From: Lachnospiraceae bacterium
GTDB taxonomy: Bacteria > Bacillota > Clostridia > Lachnospirales > Lachnospiraceae
Reading direction: 5' to 3'
Length of the DNA stretch: 47,433 nucleotides
Assembly (NCBI GenBank): GCA_024683155.1
Contig: JAIKYN010000121.1
Location: forward strand, 1 to 47,433
The notes under the pieces were generated by a model. That model saw only the letters and a program-made list of their open reading frames with translations, ran no database searches and had not been told where the DNA came from. Below are positions 8,689-17,436 of this stretch, one piece after another (the stretch's first letter is position 1; every line of letters begins with the position of its first letter). Made by a program: the position numbers and the translations under genes.

Positions 8689-8717
8689 ATCTTAACACAT
8701 GAATTTCCCTATTTCAA
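8689..8717 (-). promoter_or_regulatory. Promoter of tRNA-Leu
   Basis: On the minus strand TTGAAA (8712-8717), 17 bases, then TAAGAT (8689-8694) lie about 30 bases before the tRNA 5' end. Spacing is ideal and both boxes are close to consensus. Confidence 0.7.
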
Positions 8718-8759
8718 GCTATTTTAGAGGGATTTCCAAGGGAGCTGTTCTGTTCGGAT

Positions 8760-9530
8760 CTAAGCTTTATGCTCCTGTACGTAATCGGAATAACTTTGCC
8801 CCGTAAATTTCTTGAAGCAACGTCCGAAATAGTTGGGATCCGGGATCCCTACCGCTTCCGAAGTCCAGAACATCTTATTCCCGTGAAGAGCCAGTTCCAT
8901 GGCTTTGCGCATGCGGCAACCGGTAAGGTATTCCACGAAGTTGGTTCCTGTTTCCTGCTTAAAACGACGGCTTAAATAGCTGGCACTGAAGCCAAACTGC
9001 TGGGCTACGGAGGTGAGGTTTAACTGGGGATCGGTGTAGTGTTCATCGATATAAGCCTTGATCTGTTCCATGGAAGAAATATCTCCGGGAAGAGACCCCT
9101 CAGCAGGCTCATTTTCGTCCGAATTGTCTTCCGGGGCAGTCCGCGTTGCATTCAGATCATCCAGCTTCTTTTTGGCCCGTAAGAGGGCTTCGTGGACGTC
9201 GTCTTTCATAACCGGCTTGACCATATAATCCATTACCGGGAGGCGGATGCATTTACGTGCATATTCAAAATCATCCAGGGCTGTCATGATGATGATGATC
9301 AGGTCGGGATAGCGCTTGGTGGCCAGCTCCGTGAATTCCAGACCGTCCATAAAGGGCATGGAGATATCCACAAAGCAGACATCCGGGCGGATCTCATCTA
9401 TGGTGTTGATGGCTTCGATGCCGCTGGCGGCTTCTCCTACAACTTCCATATTGACGGAGTTCCAGTCAATGGATACCTGAAGAAGCTTACGTACGGCTGT
9501 TTCGTCATCGATTAGCATTACTCTGTACAT
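8760..9530 (-). CDS. YesN-type response regulator (receiver plus AraC helix-turn-helix)
   Basis: A 256-aa DNA-binding regulator. Receiver domain at about 2-120: acidic pair Asp8/Asp9, phospho-acceptor Asp55 in CFVDISMPFMDG, Thr83 and Lys105 in DYMVKPV. A short linker leads to a C-terminal AraC domain (about 155-256) with two helix-turn-helix units (VAQQFGFSASYLSRRFK and a second ending NYFGRCFKKFTG). Its ATG lies inside the 3' end of the kinase gene (13-base overlap), so the two are translated together. Family members activate nearby carbohydrate transport genes, and here the target is probably the adjacent sugar ABC operon. Confidence 0.94.
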   Translation of the reverse strand: MYRVMLIDDETAVRKLLQVSIDWNSVNMEVVGEAASGIEAINTIDEIRPDVCFVDISMPFMDGLEFTELATKRYPDLIIIIMTALDDFEYARKCIRLPVMDYMVKPVMKDDVHEALLRAKKKLDDLNATRTAPEDNSDENEPAEGSLPGDISSMEQIKAYIDEHYTDPQLNLTSVAQQFGFSASYLSRRFKQETGTNFVEYLTGCRMRKAMELALHGNKMFWTSEAVGIPDPNYFGRCFKKFTGQSYSDYVQEHKA

Positions 9531-11311
9531 GAATCTGTTTCCTCCGGCATGTTTCTGAGAGGGATCCGGAAGGTGATCCGGGTGTATTCGCCCTCTTCAC
9601 TTTCTATGGTTACGGCATCCTGGGAATTGCAGTAGTAGCGGATGCGGTCGATGGTACCTTTTAAGCCGAAACCGGAATGCATCTCTTCCTCGGCAGCGCC
9701 CATTTCTCCGGCCATGGCGCGCTCTATGGCTTCCGGGCTCATGCCCACCCCATCATCGTAAACGGAAACCACCAGGAATTCTTCTTCCAGGCGCGTGGAG
9801 ACGCGGATGATCCCTTCTTCGCCCTTGGGACGGATCCCGTGGTAGATACAGTTTTCTACCAAAGGCTGTAACAAAAGCTTGGGGATCATAAGATCCTGGG
9901 TATCCTCGGCGATCTCGTATTCATCCCGAATGATATCTCCATAGCGGAGTTTCTGCAGGGAAAGGTAATCCCGTACGATGTTGATCTCCCGCCGTACGGT
10001 GATCTCGCGGTCTCCCTTACTTAAGAAGTTACGGTAAAAGTTAGCCAGCGTTTCCAGAGCCTGATATACATTGTTGGCCCCTGCTTCATAGGCCATATAG
10101 CTGATGGTGGCCAGAGAGTTATACAAAAAATGGGGCTTGATCTGTTCGTTCAGGACACGCATCTGGGCACGTTGTACGGATTTCTCGTTTTCCAGCAGCC
10201 TGGTAAACAGATCGTTGAGGTAATCGATCACGCTGTTGTAGCTGTTTACAAGTGTACCGATCTCATTGGGAGGCGCTTCCATGTCGATCTTCTCCATCCA
10301 GCCGGATTCCTTGGTACGGTCCATGGCGGATACCAGTTCAAAGATGGGCTGATTGATCCGTCGGGATACCGCAGCCACCGCAAAGGCAATGGCAATGAGG
10401 AAAGCTACCATGAGGAGGGCAAGGATCAGCGCATATACTCTGGGAACCGCATTGGAAGCGGAAGTGTTCTCCACCAGGATCACCAAGGGCATGTCTGCCA
10501 TGGAATAGGAGGAGATCATACGGTTGGGACCGGAATTATGCAGTTCCTGATGCAGTACGGTTTCCTGAGGCATTGAGACATCATAGTAGGAAATGAGATC
10601 CTGTTTGCCGGCCAGATAGGTACCGTCGTTAGAAAGAATGCACAGGTTGGTGTTTTCCTGTACGTTGACGATCATATCCAGCATCTTGGTAGAGATATTG
10701 ATCAGCAGGATACCGGTTTTCTGCTGGGTATAGATATCGTATATGGAACGGGCAATGGTGATGATCTGATTGCCGTTCTTATGCTGAATGGCGCCGGCTG
10801 CATTCATGAAGATGATGGCGCCGCCACGTTTCTCCAGAATGGGATGGAACCAGGTATACTGGTCCATGAGTGCAAAGTTAACATTGTATTCTGCCCGTCC
10901 GGTGCTCAGGTAAGCGCCGTCGTTACGGAAGATGAAAACGGAATCCATGTTGGTGCTCACATTTAAGACATCCATGATACCGTAGCGAGCATCATTGACG
11001 ATGCCGGGATTTACATTTTCGGCATTTAAGAAGGTGGTCACCTTCTCATTCAACATGATGAGACGGGAGATATCCTTGTAACTGTCAATACCGGAGCGGA
11101 TATTACCTGCCACGGAAGCAATAAGCGTCTCTGCCTCGCGAATCTCCGAATCTTTACGGGCTTCCCGGGTCATGACCAGAACCGATGTGATGAACGCGAT
11201 GCCGAAGATGATCAGGGAGGTAAGGATCACCACCCACATTTCCGCGGCAAGGGATTTTTTTCGATAAGGTAGAAACCAACGGCTTCCCCGACTATTTTTG
11301 CTCATGAACAT
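9518..11311 (-). CDS. YesM-type sensor histidine kinase
   Basis: Membrane sensor that phosphorylates the adjacent YesN-type regulator. Numbered from the start used here: membrane helices at about 25-47 and 291-316 enclose an external sensor region of some 240 residues. Then come a HAMP segment, the His_kinase box with His394 in IKPHFLYNSL, and an ATPase domain with QPLVENCIYHG, DDGVGM and GFGLKGTIDR. The open frame runs up to a TTG at 11344, but that lies inside the upstream terminator hairpin. ATG at 11311 or 11305 is more likely. Only a weak GGGA lies before 11311, and a TATAAT sequence immediately precedes it. The kinase lies directly behind the sugar permease genes. Confidence 0.92.
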   Translation of the reverse strand: MFMSKNSRGSRWFLPYRKKSLAAEMWVVILTSLIIFGIAFITSVLVMTREARKDSEIREAETLIASVAGNIRSGIDSYKDISRLIMLNEKVTTFLNAENVNPGIVNDARYGIMDVLNVSTNMDSVFIFRNDGAYLSTGRAEYNVNFALMDQYTWFHPILEKRGGAIIFMNAAGAIQHKNGNQIITIARSIYDIYTQQKTGILLINISTKMLDMIVNVQENTNLCILSNDGTYLAGKQDLISYYDVSMPQETVLHQELHNSGPNRMISSYSMADMPLVILVENTSASNAVPRVYALILALLMVAFLIAIAFAVAAVSRRINQPIFELVSAMDRTKESGWMEKIDMEAPPNEIGTLVNSYNSVIDYLNDLFTRLLENEKSVQRAQMRVLNEQIKPHFLYNSLATISYMAYEAGANNVYQALETLANFYRNFLSKGDREITVRREINIVRDYLSLQKLRYGDIIRDEYEIAEDTQDLMIPKLLLQPLVENCIYHGIRPKGEEGIIRVSTRLEEEFLVVSVYDDGVGMSPEAIERAMAGEMGAAEEEMHSGFGLKGTIDRIRYYCNSQDAVTIESEEGEYTRITFRIPLRNMPEETDSCTE

Positions 11312-11331
11312 ATTATATCCCACGAAACGCC

Positions 11332-11378
11332 AAAAGACCATCAAACCGCTTTGCCGGTGAGTAAAACGGTTGATGGTC
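11332..11378 (-). terminator. Terminator between the permease and kinase genes
   Basis: On the minus strand GACCATCAACCG (11367-11378) pairs with CGGTTTGATGGTC (11336-11348) with one bulged base, followed by TTTT. It separates the transport genes from the two-component genes, so the kinase probably has its own promoter or lives on read-through. Confidence 0.7.
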
Positions 11379-11403
11379 CGGCTGGAGAGAATTAAGAAAA
11401 AGA

Positions 11404-12288
11404 TTATCCTTTGATCGCACCTGCAATGAAACTTTCCTGAATCTTCTTACTAAGGAAAATATACACCAGCAGGGTCGGAAAGGTTGCGATTACCAAAGCT
11501 GCGCCGATGGGGCCCCAATTGGTGGTGTACTGGCCGGAGAGGGCCTGAATACCAACGGGAAGGGTCTTTAACGCATCTTTGCTGTTGAAAATGTTGGCGA
11601 ACATCAGCTCATTCCAGCACTGCAGGAAGGTGTAGATACCGATGGTAGCCAATGCAGGTCGCATGAGGGGCACGATGATACGGAAGAAGATCCCCCATAT
11701 ACCGCAACCGTCTATGCGGGCTGCCTCATCCAGATCCCTGGGGATATCCCCCATAAAGCCGCTGCAGATCAGAATGGCCATGGCCAGAGCAAAGGCAGCA
11801 TAAGGAATGATCAATGCCCAGTAAGTGTTGAGCATGTGGATGTTGGATAAGGTTACATAGATGGGAACGATGGATGCATGAATGGGAATGGTAAGACCCA
11901 TCATGAAAAATGCGTTCATCTGTTTGCTGAATTTCCAGGTCATGCGAGTGATGGCGTAAGTAGCCATCAAAGCAGCGATCAGGGTGATGAGGATGGTCAT
12001 CACGGCAACGATGATACTGTTTACAAAGTAAACGTTCATGTGGCCGGTATTCATGGCATCGGTGTAGTTGGACCATAACCAGTTATGGGGAAGGCCTGCT
12101 ACATTTTCACCGAAGATCTCTTTGTTGTCCTTCAGAGAGAAGGTAAACATCCAGTAGATCGGGAAAAGGTTTACGAAGGTCCAAAGCGCCAGGAAAATGT
12201 AGATCAGCACCTTTACAACCTTGCTTTCCTGTTTTACCTGATATTTGGGGGAGGAAAGATCCACCGTTACATTCACTTTAGCGTCCAT
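11404..12288 (-). CDS. Carbohydrate ABC transporter permease, MalG type
   Basis: Inner permease subunit of a CUT1-type sugar importer, 294 aa with about six membrane helices. The coupling-helix EAA motif is DEAARIDGCGIWGIFFRIIVPLMRP cut short here to its core EAARIDG...PLMRP, near residue 195. The start at 12288 (MDAKVNV) has AAGGAGGA ten bases upstream; a longer open frame overlaps the previous gene without a good site. The stop of the upstream permease gene is one base away, so the two are coupled. It works with the permease encoded just upstream and the binding protein before it. Confidence 0.93.
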   Translation of the reverse strand: MDAKVNVTVDLSSPKYQVKQESKVVKVLIYIFLALWTFVNLFPIYWMFTFSLKDNKEIFGENVAGLPHNWLWSNYTDAMNTGHMNVYFVNSIIVAVMTILITLIAALMATYAITRMTWKFSKQMNAFFMMGLTIPIHASIVPIYVTLSNIHMLNTYWALIIPYAAFALAMAILICSGFMGDIPRDLDEAARIDGCGIWGIFFRIIVPLMRPALATIGIYTFLQCWNELMFANIFNSKDALKTLPVGIQALSGQYTTNWGPIGAALVIATFPTLLVYIFLSKKIQESFIAGAIKG

Positions 12289-12289
12289 G

Positions 12290-13168
12290 TCAGCGGTCCT
12301 CCTTAAATAATCGATTGATGAGCAGTGCAAAAGCAAAGCACAGGATGATCAGCATAACGGCAATGGTACTTCCCATCCCGTAGCGGTTACGAAGGAACAG
12401 CATGTTGATCATCAAAGTACTGGGAACCTCGGTGGCATGTAAAGGACCACCGTTGGTCAATACGTATATAAGGTCAAAGGATTTTAAGGATCCTGTGATT
12501 GCAAAGATAACGCTTACCTTCACAATGGGCTTGATGGAAGGAATGACGATATAGCGACTGACCTGCCAGTTGGTGGCACCGTCAATCTTTGCTGCTTCGC
12601 GAAGCTCGGGAGAAACGCCCTTAACACCTGCATACATCAGCAGCATATGATAGCCTACGTACTGCCATAAGATGGGAACGAAACAGGCACCTAAAGCAGT
12701 TTCCGGAAGACCCAGCCAGATCCGTGTCAGACTTTCCAGACCGATCTTGGTAAGAAATACGTTCAGGATACCGTAGGAAGGATTGTAGATCTTTAACCAT
12801 AACTGACCGATTACAACCGTAGAGATCAGTACAGGCATGAAGAAGATTGCCAGAAACGCACGCTCACCCTTGATCCCGCGCCCCAGGAGAAGTGCCAGTC
12901 CCAGAGAAAGAGGAAGCTGTATAAATACGGACAGAGCCGCCAGCAGAAGGGAGTTGCCCAGAGCCTTGGTAAAACCGATGGCGTTGCTGGAAAATAGTTC
13001 TTTGTAATTTTCAAAACCGATGAAGGTTTTTTCACCGAAACCGTTCCAGTCAAAGAAACTGTAGTACCCGGACATGGCAATGGGGGCAATGAGCACACCC
13101 ACAAACAGGATCAGGGCCGGTAATAAAAACAGAAATATGTTGATGGAATAGACGACTTTTTTATTCAT
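12290..13168 (-). CDS. Carbohydrate ABC transporter permease, MalF type
   Basis: Second permease of the sugar importer, 292 aa with six predicted membrane helices starting at residue 7. The EAA motif is REAAKIDGATNW...IPSIKP near 200. No sugar-type ATPase gene lies in this cluster, so the transporter presumably borrows a shared MsmK/MsmX-like ATPase, as is common for this family in Firmicutes. The ATG has only a weak site (AAGGG 13-15 bases away). A hairpin separates it from the binding-protein gene, likely lowering its expression. Confidence 0.93.
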   Translation of the reverse strand: MNKKVVYSINIFLFLLPALILFVGVLIAPIAMSGYYSFFDWNGFGEKTFIGFENYKELFSSNAIGFTKALGNSLLLAALSVFIQLPLSLGLALLLGRGIKGERAFLAIFFMPVLISTVVIGQLWLKIYNPSYGILNVFLTKIGLESLTRIWLGLPETALGACFVPILWQYVGYHMLLMYAGVKGVSPELREAAKIDGATNWQVSRYIVIPSIKPIVKVSVIFAITGSLKSFDLIYVLTNGGPLHATEVPSTLMINMLFLRNRYGMGSTIAVMLIILCFAFALLINRLFKEDR

Positions 13169-13212
13169 GGAGATTCTAACCCTTACATTTTTTTACACGA
13201 CAGTCATTTCTT

Positions 13213-13260
13213 AAAAAATGCGGCTTTCCCGACCCCTTTGTATTTTCGGAAAAGCCGCAT
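13213..13260 (-). terminator. Stem-loop terminator between binding protein and permease genes
   Basis: A 15-bp stem with one mismatch (13218-13232 with 13246-13260) and a 13-base loop is followed on the minus strand by a run of six T. It lies 20 bases after the binding-protein stop. It should end most transcripts there, giving more binding protein than permease. Confidence 0.85.
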
Positions 13261-13279
13261 GGTACGGTATTACAAAAGA

Positions 13280-14638
13280 TTAACGAATATCTGCGGCAAG
13301 TCCGCTGATGAATCCGGCGCCGTCAATGTTGCAGCCGTAAACCTGATCTACATAAGACAGATAGGTGTTAGCTTCGTCAGCGTTCATGGCAGTATCACCG
13401 AACAGTACATAAGTATCTGCCTTAGCACAGATATCAGATACAGCCTGGGTTAAAGGATTGATGTTGGATGTATCACCGAAAGGTGTCCAAGCGGGAAGAC
13501 CGCAGCCATCAAGATAACCGTAGTGGCAGATCAGACGTCCAAGTTCGAAAGTGAACTGAGCTGCTGCTTCAGCGTTAGGAGAAGAAGCTGCTACAGCCAG
13601 AGTATCGGAAGGACCACCGATGAGCTGTCCAAGCTTTGCCTTGTCTGCATTGATAACAGGGAACTCGGAAACCTGAACCTTAGGACCAAACTCAGCATCT
13701 GCTGCGAAGTCTGCACAGTTCCAGGTACCATTCATGTAGAATGCATATTTGCCAGCCATGAAGTTAGCCTTAACTTCGTCGTTGGAAAGAGCGATACCTT
13801 CGGGATCGAAGTAACCCTTGGTTACCATGCCCTGGAATGTATCGACTGCATCAGCAACATCCTGGTTATTCCAGGTTGCTCTTCCTAAGAAGATGTCGTT
13901 CAGAACGTCAGCGCCGCAGCTCTTCTCAATAACGGACTCAAGGTACTCGGTTACACACCAGGTCTCTTTTCCGGCACAACCGAAAGGAATGATACCGGCT
14001 TCTACCAGCTTATCGCAGCAAGCGATGAACTCATCGTAGGAACCGGGAACCTCGGTATAACCAACCTGAGAAAGGATCTCCATGTTAGCGAACAGACCAA
14101 CAATGTTCATGGTAAGAGGAACACCGTAGTGCTTTCCGTCGTAAGTGGAGTTACCCATCATAACTTCGGGAAGTTCGGACTTGAAGTTTTCATAAGCGTC
14201 GTCTAAGCAGTAAACACGATCTGCAGCAACGAAATCGCCTAAGAATGCACAGGACCAGGTGAAGAAGATGTCAGGCATCTCATCAGCTGCTACAGCAGCC
14301 TTGATCTTGGTCTTGTAAGCCTGATTCTCAATTGCTTCCCAAGTAAAGTTGATCTCGGGATGTGCAGCGGTTACTTCTTCGATTGCCTTCTCATAGGAAG
14401 CGCGGTTGGAATCGCTTTCGGTTGCGATACACCACATTTCCAGATTGATGGTCTCGGCAGAAGCGTCAGCTGCGGGAGCCTCAGCAGCTGTGGTTTCAGC
14501 TGCAGGAGCAGCGGTTGTTTCTGCAGCAGCGGGAGCTGCGGGTTCGGTGCTTGCAGGAGCAGCGGAACTACCGCAACCGGCTAAAGACAGAACCATAACA
14601 CCGGCCAATAATGTTGCGAGTACTTTTGCTTTTTTCAT
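13280..14638 (-). CDS. Sugar ABC transporter solute-binding lipoprotein (family 1)
   Basis: Extracellular binding protein of the importer, 452 aa. A lipoprotein signal ends in LSLAGC with Cys22 as the lipid anchor, followed by an Ala/Glu/Thr/Pro-rich linker to about residue 60. The rest fits family 1 sugar-binding proteins: NLEMWCIATESDSN at the start of the mature fold, a GVPLTMNIVGLFAN segment, and KYAFYMNGTWN. The ligand cannot be named. An excellent AAGGAGGG lies five bases from the ATG. The small lipoprotein gene lies 72 bases upstream, and the permeases lie downstream behind a hairpin. Confidence 0.95.
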   Translation of the reverse strand: MKKAKVLATLLAGVMVLSLAGCGSSAAPASTEPAAPAAAETTAAPAAETTAAEAPAADASAETINLEMWCIATESDSNRASYEKAIEEVTAAHPEINFTWEAIENQAYKTKIKAAVAADEMPDIFFTWSCAFLGDFVAADRVYCLDDAYENFKSELPEVMMGNSTYDGKHYGVPLTMNIVGLFANMEILSQVGYTEVPGSYDEFIACCDKLVEAGIIPFGCAGKETWCVTEYLESVIEKSCGADVLNDIFLGRATWNNQDVADAVDTFQGMVTKGYFDPEGIALSNDEVKANFMAGKYAFYMNGTWNCADFAADAEFGPKVQVSEFPVINADKAKLGQLIGGPSDTLAVAASSPNAEAAAQFTFELGRLICHYGYLDGCGLPAWTPFGDTSNINPLTQAVSDICAKADTYVLFGDTAMNADEANTYLSYVDQVYGCNIDGAGFISGLAADIR

Positions 14639-14710
14639 ATTACCCTCCTTGAAGATTGTTTAAAGCTATCCTGAAACGGGATGTACCGGTCCCGTACGGA
14701 TTCCCCTTTG

Positions 14711-15298
14711 TTACTGCGCCTTTACCATGGACCAGGGGTATTCGATGTGGAGATGCTCCCCGTCCAGTGTGTAGTAAAGGGTGGTGTCGTAGAACTGATC
14801 GTTGTACACCAGTTTGATCTCACCGTTTTCCGGATCGTTTACGTAATACCCCGGAAAATAACCGTCTTCCCGGAATGTACCGTCTGCGGTAAATTCATAA
14901 CTCCATTTGGTGTCGGCATCATACCACTTGCCAACCAGACCGTCCGGATCCCCTTCTCCGCTGAAGGTATAATCACAGGGCTGATAGAGATAAAATTCAT
15001 CTCCGTCTTTCTTGTAGCGCAGCCTGAGCTCTTCGTCGCCATCATTCAGGGTCAGGTAAGTTTCATCTACCGTATATTTGTAGCTTTTCCCCTGGTAGGA
15101 AGCTTTCCCGTTCTTCCCCAGCTTTAAGATGGTGGTCTCGGGATCATGGATATAAGCCCACTCACCGGCAACGGCCTCCCGAAGTCGATCCCGCTCTGCG
15201 CTCTGCCCGCAACCTGCCAGCATGACGCAGCACAGCATCAGGAGAATGACACCGATCTTAAAATGATGGTTTAAACGTTTACTTTGTACATGTTTCAT
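14711..15298 (-). CDS. Small lipoprotein with two lipocalin-like repeats
   Basis: A 195-aa lipoprotein with lipobox VMLAGC (Cys30). The mature part has two similar halves, each beginning near a GEW/GKW turn (AVAGEWAYIHD and LVGKWYDADTKW) and continuing with alternating strand-like stretches, resembling small lipocalin-like domains (DUF5640-like; not confirmed). The start at 15298 is chosen from AGGAG nine bases upstream and the position of the signal peptide; the open frame extends 15 codons further. It is the first gene of the minus-strand transport cluster. Its role is unknown; it could help the binding protein or sense the envelope. Confidence 0.8.
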   Translation of the reverse strand: MKHVQSKRLNHHFKIGVILLMLCCVMLAGCGQSAERDRLREAVAGEWAYIHDPETTILKLGKNGKASYQGKSYKYTVDETYLTLNDGDEELRLRYKKDGDEFYLYQPCDYTFSGEGDPDGLVGKWYDADTKWSYEFTADGTFREDGYFPGYYVNDPENGEIKLVYNDQFYDTTLYYTLDGEHLHIEYPWSMVKAQ

Positions 15299-15595
15299 AA
15301 CGAATTGCTCCTTCGATGGCTTAATTTTCTTACTTTTGTACAACGATTGGAACGGAAATCCTTTACTTCAAGAAGCACTTTTTTTACTTTTTAGTATTTT
15401 ACCATTCTTTTTTTGTACAACCTTACATATTACTTAACCCATTTCAGGCGGATTTTACAGATTTTATGTCCTGTTTACGAAAACGATAAAAACAACCATA
15501 TGGTAATATTGTCCACAAGGCGTTATAATGGAACGAACGTCGCGAAAATAGTACATATGACCTAGTCGGGTCGTTTGAGGAGTATAAGGATAGAA
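15299..15595 (+). promoter_or_regulatory. Divergent intergenic region with promoter-like and repeat elements
   Basis: AT-rich gap between the divergent lipoprotein and GGDEF genes; no coding sequence seen. For the plus strand a perfect -10 TATAAT is at 15524-15529, about 70 bases before the GGDEF start. Where the -35 should be lies the end of a 10-bp palindrome, ACCATATGGT (15495-15504), instead of a good box, which hints at an activator or repressor. A direct repeat TTTTGTACAAC occurs at 15334-15344 and 15411-15421, with TTGTAC also forming a small palindrome; it may be a binding site for the minus-strand promoter, which I could not define. Confidence 0.5.
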
Positions 15596-16660
15596 ATGAA
15601 GAAGTTACGTGCATTATTTCAAAAAGAGGATTATCTGACCCCGTCTGTATTTATCATGCGTCTGACCCGCCAGAACGGGAAGATGGAGCATGCCATCCTG
15701 CGGTATATCACCGGCATGGAGCTGTTCATGATGTTCTTTGGATTGTTCACCTTTAACCTTGCAAAACCCAGAGCAATTCTGTATATCAGCCTGTATGCAT
15801 CACTTTCCCTTGCAGCATTTCTGACAGACCTTGCTTTTATGATCGGAGAAAAGCGGAACACGGCAAAACGCAATCGTTTGATCATGGCATCCGCATACTT
15901 TTTCTATATATTTATCCATATCTGGGCCCTGACCGTTACCACCCTGGATGTGACCCGGGGAGGCACCTACTGGGCAGCCGCAACGGCGCTGGTAGCTACG
16001 GGAGTATTTATCGTGCTGCATCCCGTCTTTACCCTTTCCTTTAGCATTATGGCAACGATCTATCTGGGAGCATTGCATGTATATGTGAACGGATGGAGCG
16101 CCAGCCTGGTGAACATCCTGCTGTTTGGTATGGTTTTGTGCATCATTGATATCCGTATGTATCTCGGAGCGTATAATACCATGTATGTGGAAGACCGCCT
16201 GCGGGATCAGTCCTACCGGGACGGCCTTACCGCCATCCGTAACCGCAGAGCCCTGGAGGAAAAACTGGATCAGAATTCTCTGGCGGCAGGCGGTTGTATT
16301 GCACTGATGGATATTGATGATTTCAAGGGGATCAATGATACGGAAGGGCATCAAAGCGGGGATGAAGCACTCCTGCTGGTAGCTTCCTGCTTAAGAGACC
16401 TGTTTAAGGATGAGGAGATCTACCGTTACGGCGGTGATGAGTTTGTGATCCTGTCCGAACATAATACCGTGGAGACCGCAGACCGGATGAAGAAGGTGAA
16501 TGACCGCCTGGCCAATGCGGAGCGGGAGATTGATATCCGCATATCCTGCGGGATTGCTGACAATGATCCCTGCCGTACCGCAGAAGAGACCCTGGGCATG
16601 GCCGACACGGTGCTCTATCAGGTAAAGCAGAACGGAAAGGGACAGGTAGCCGTTTTTTAA
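15596..16660 (+). CDS. Membrane diguanylate cyclase (six helices plus GGDEF)
   Basis: Predicted to make cyclic di-GMP from two GTP. The 354-aa protein has about six membrane helices in residues 38-200 and a cytoplasmic GGDEF domain after DGLTAIRNRRAL. The active-site loop YRYGGDEFVIL is intact, as are the metal-binding DIDDFKGIND and late GIAD segments. The inhibitory RxxD site five residues before GGDEF is absent (FKDE there), so product feedback at that site is not expected. ATG 15596 has AAGGA six bases upstream; a TTG 21 bases earlier is weaker. The HAD gene starts one base after the stop. Confidence 0.93.
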   Translation: MKKLRALFQKEDYLTPSVFIMRLTRQNGKMEHAILRYITGMELFMMFFGLFTFNLAKPRAILYISLYASLSLAAFLTDLAFMIGEKRNTAKRNRLIMASAYFFYIFIHIWALTVTTLDVTRGGTYWAAATALVATGVFIVLHPVFTLSFSIMATIYLGALHVYVNGWSASLVNILLFGMVLCIIDIRMYLGAYNTMYVEDRLRDQSYRDGLTAIRNRRALEEKLDQNSLAAGGCIALMDIDDFKGINDTEGHQSGDEALLLVASCLRDLFKDEEIYRYGGDEFVILSEHNTVETADRMKKVNDRLANAEREIDIRISCGIADNDPCRTAEETLGMADTVLYQVKQNGKGQVAVF

Positions 16661-16661
16661 C

Positions 16662-17411
16662 ATGGAAAAGAAGATCTTAGTATTTGATATGGATGATACG
16701 TTGTATCTCCGCAAAGATCCTTACTTGAAAGCCTACAGGGAATTATTCGCTTGTAGGCTTTCTTTGGATGAAGAAGAACTGTACCGCATCAGCCGAAAGT
16801 GGAGCGAGATCACCTTCCGGCAGCAGAAAGAAGGAGAGATCTCCTTAGAACAGATGCATGTGGACCGCGTGATCTTAACGTACAGGGAAATGGGAGCCTC
16901 CTTATCTCTGCAGGAAGCCTTACATTTCCAGGAGCGGTACGCGTATTATCAGGATCACATTACGCTCCGGGAGGGCATGGAGCAGATCCTGGCAGCACTG
17001 AAGGCACATGGCCGGATCCTGGGGCTGTTATCCAACGGGCCCGGAGACCATCAGAGAAAGAAGTACAAGGCCCTTGGCCTGGATGCTTATATACCGGAGT
17101 CCCATGTGATGATCTCGGGAGATCTGGGGATCCATAAGCCGGAAACGGGGATCTTCCGGGCCTATGAGGAGAAACTCCTAAAAGAAGAGAAACTCGGAAC
17201 AGAAGGTGTATTCTACATGATCGGAGACAGCCTGGAGACGGACATTGCAGGAGCAAAGGCAGCGGGCTGGAAGAGTATCCACCTGAAGAATCCGGAACTG
17301 GAGGAAGAGAGCTGCTGCAGGGCGGACTTTGAAGCGGCGGATGTAAAGGCACTTTGGGAGATCCTGAAGGATTTGGGTTGTGCAGAAAGCCGTAACACCC
17401 TAATATATTAA
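16662..17411 (+). CDS. HAD-superfamily hydrolase (subfamily IA phosphatase)
   Basis: A 249-aa cytoplasmic phosphatase. All four motifs are visible: FDMDDTLY (nucleophile Asp9 and acid Asp11), LLSNGP, the Lys in HKPETGIFR, and GDSLETDIAGAKAAG. The helical cap lies between motifs one and two. Substrate unknown; relatives act on nucleotides or sugar phosphates. It starts one base after the GGDEF stop, without a clear ribosome binding site, so it is probably translated by coupling. It is followed after 25 bases by the ATP-grasp ligase, which suggests a role in the same pathway, but this is unproven. Confidence 0.9.
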   Translation: MEKKILVFDMDDTLYLRKDPYLKAYRELFACRLSLDEEELYRISRKWSEITFRQQKEGEISLEQMHVDRVILTYREMGASLSLQEALHFQERYAYYQDHITLREGMEQILAALKAHGRILGLLSNGPGDHQRKKYKALGLDAYIPESHVMISGDLGIHKPETGIFRAYEEKLLKEEKLGTEGVFYMIGDSLETDIAGAKAAGWKSIHLKNPELEEESCCRADFEAADVKALWEILKDLGCAESRNTLIY

Positions 17412-17436
17412 GAGAAAACAATCAGGAGCGATGCCC

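Noticed and set aside
14676-14695. A terminator between the small lipoprotein and sugar-binding protein genes (ACGGGA/TCCCGT)
   Set aside because: The stem is only six pairs and has no T run on the minus strand, so the two genes may well be co-transcribed.
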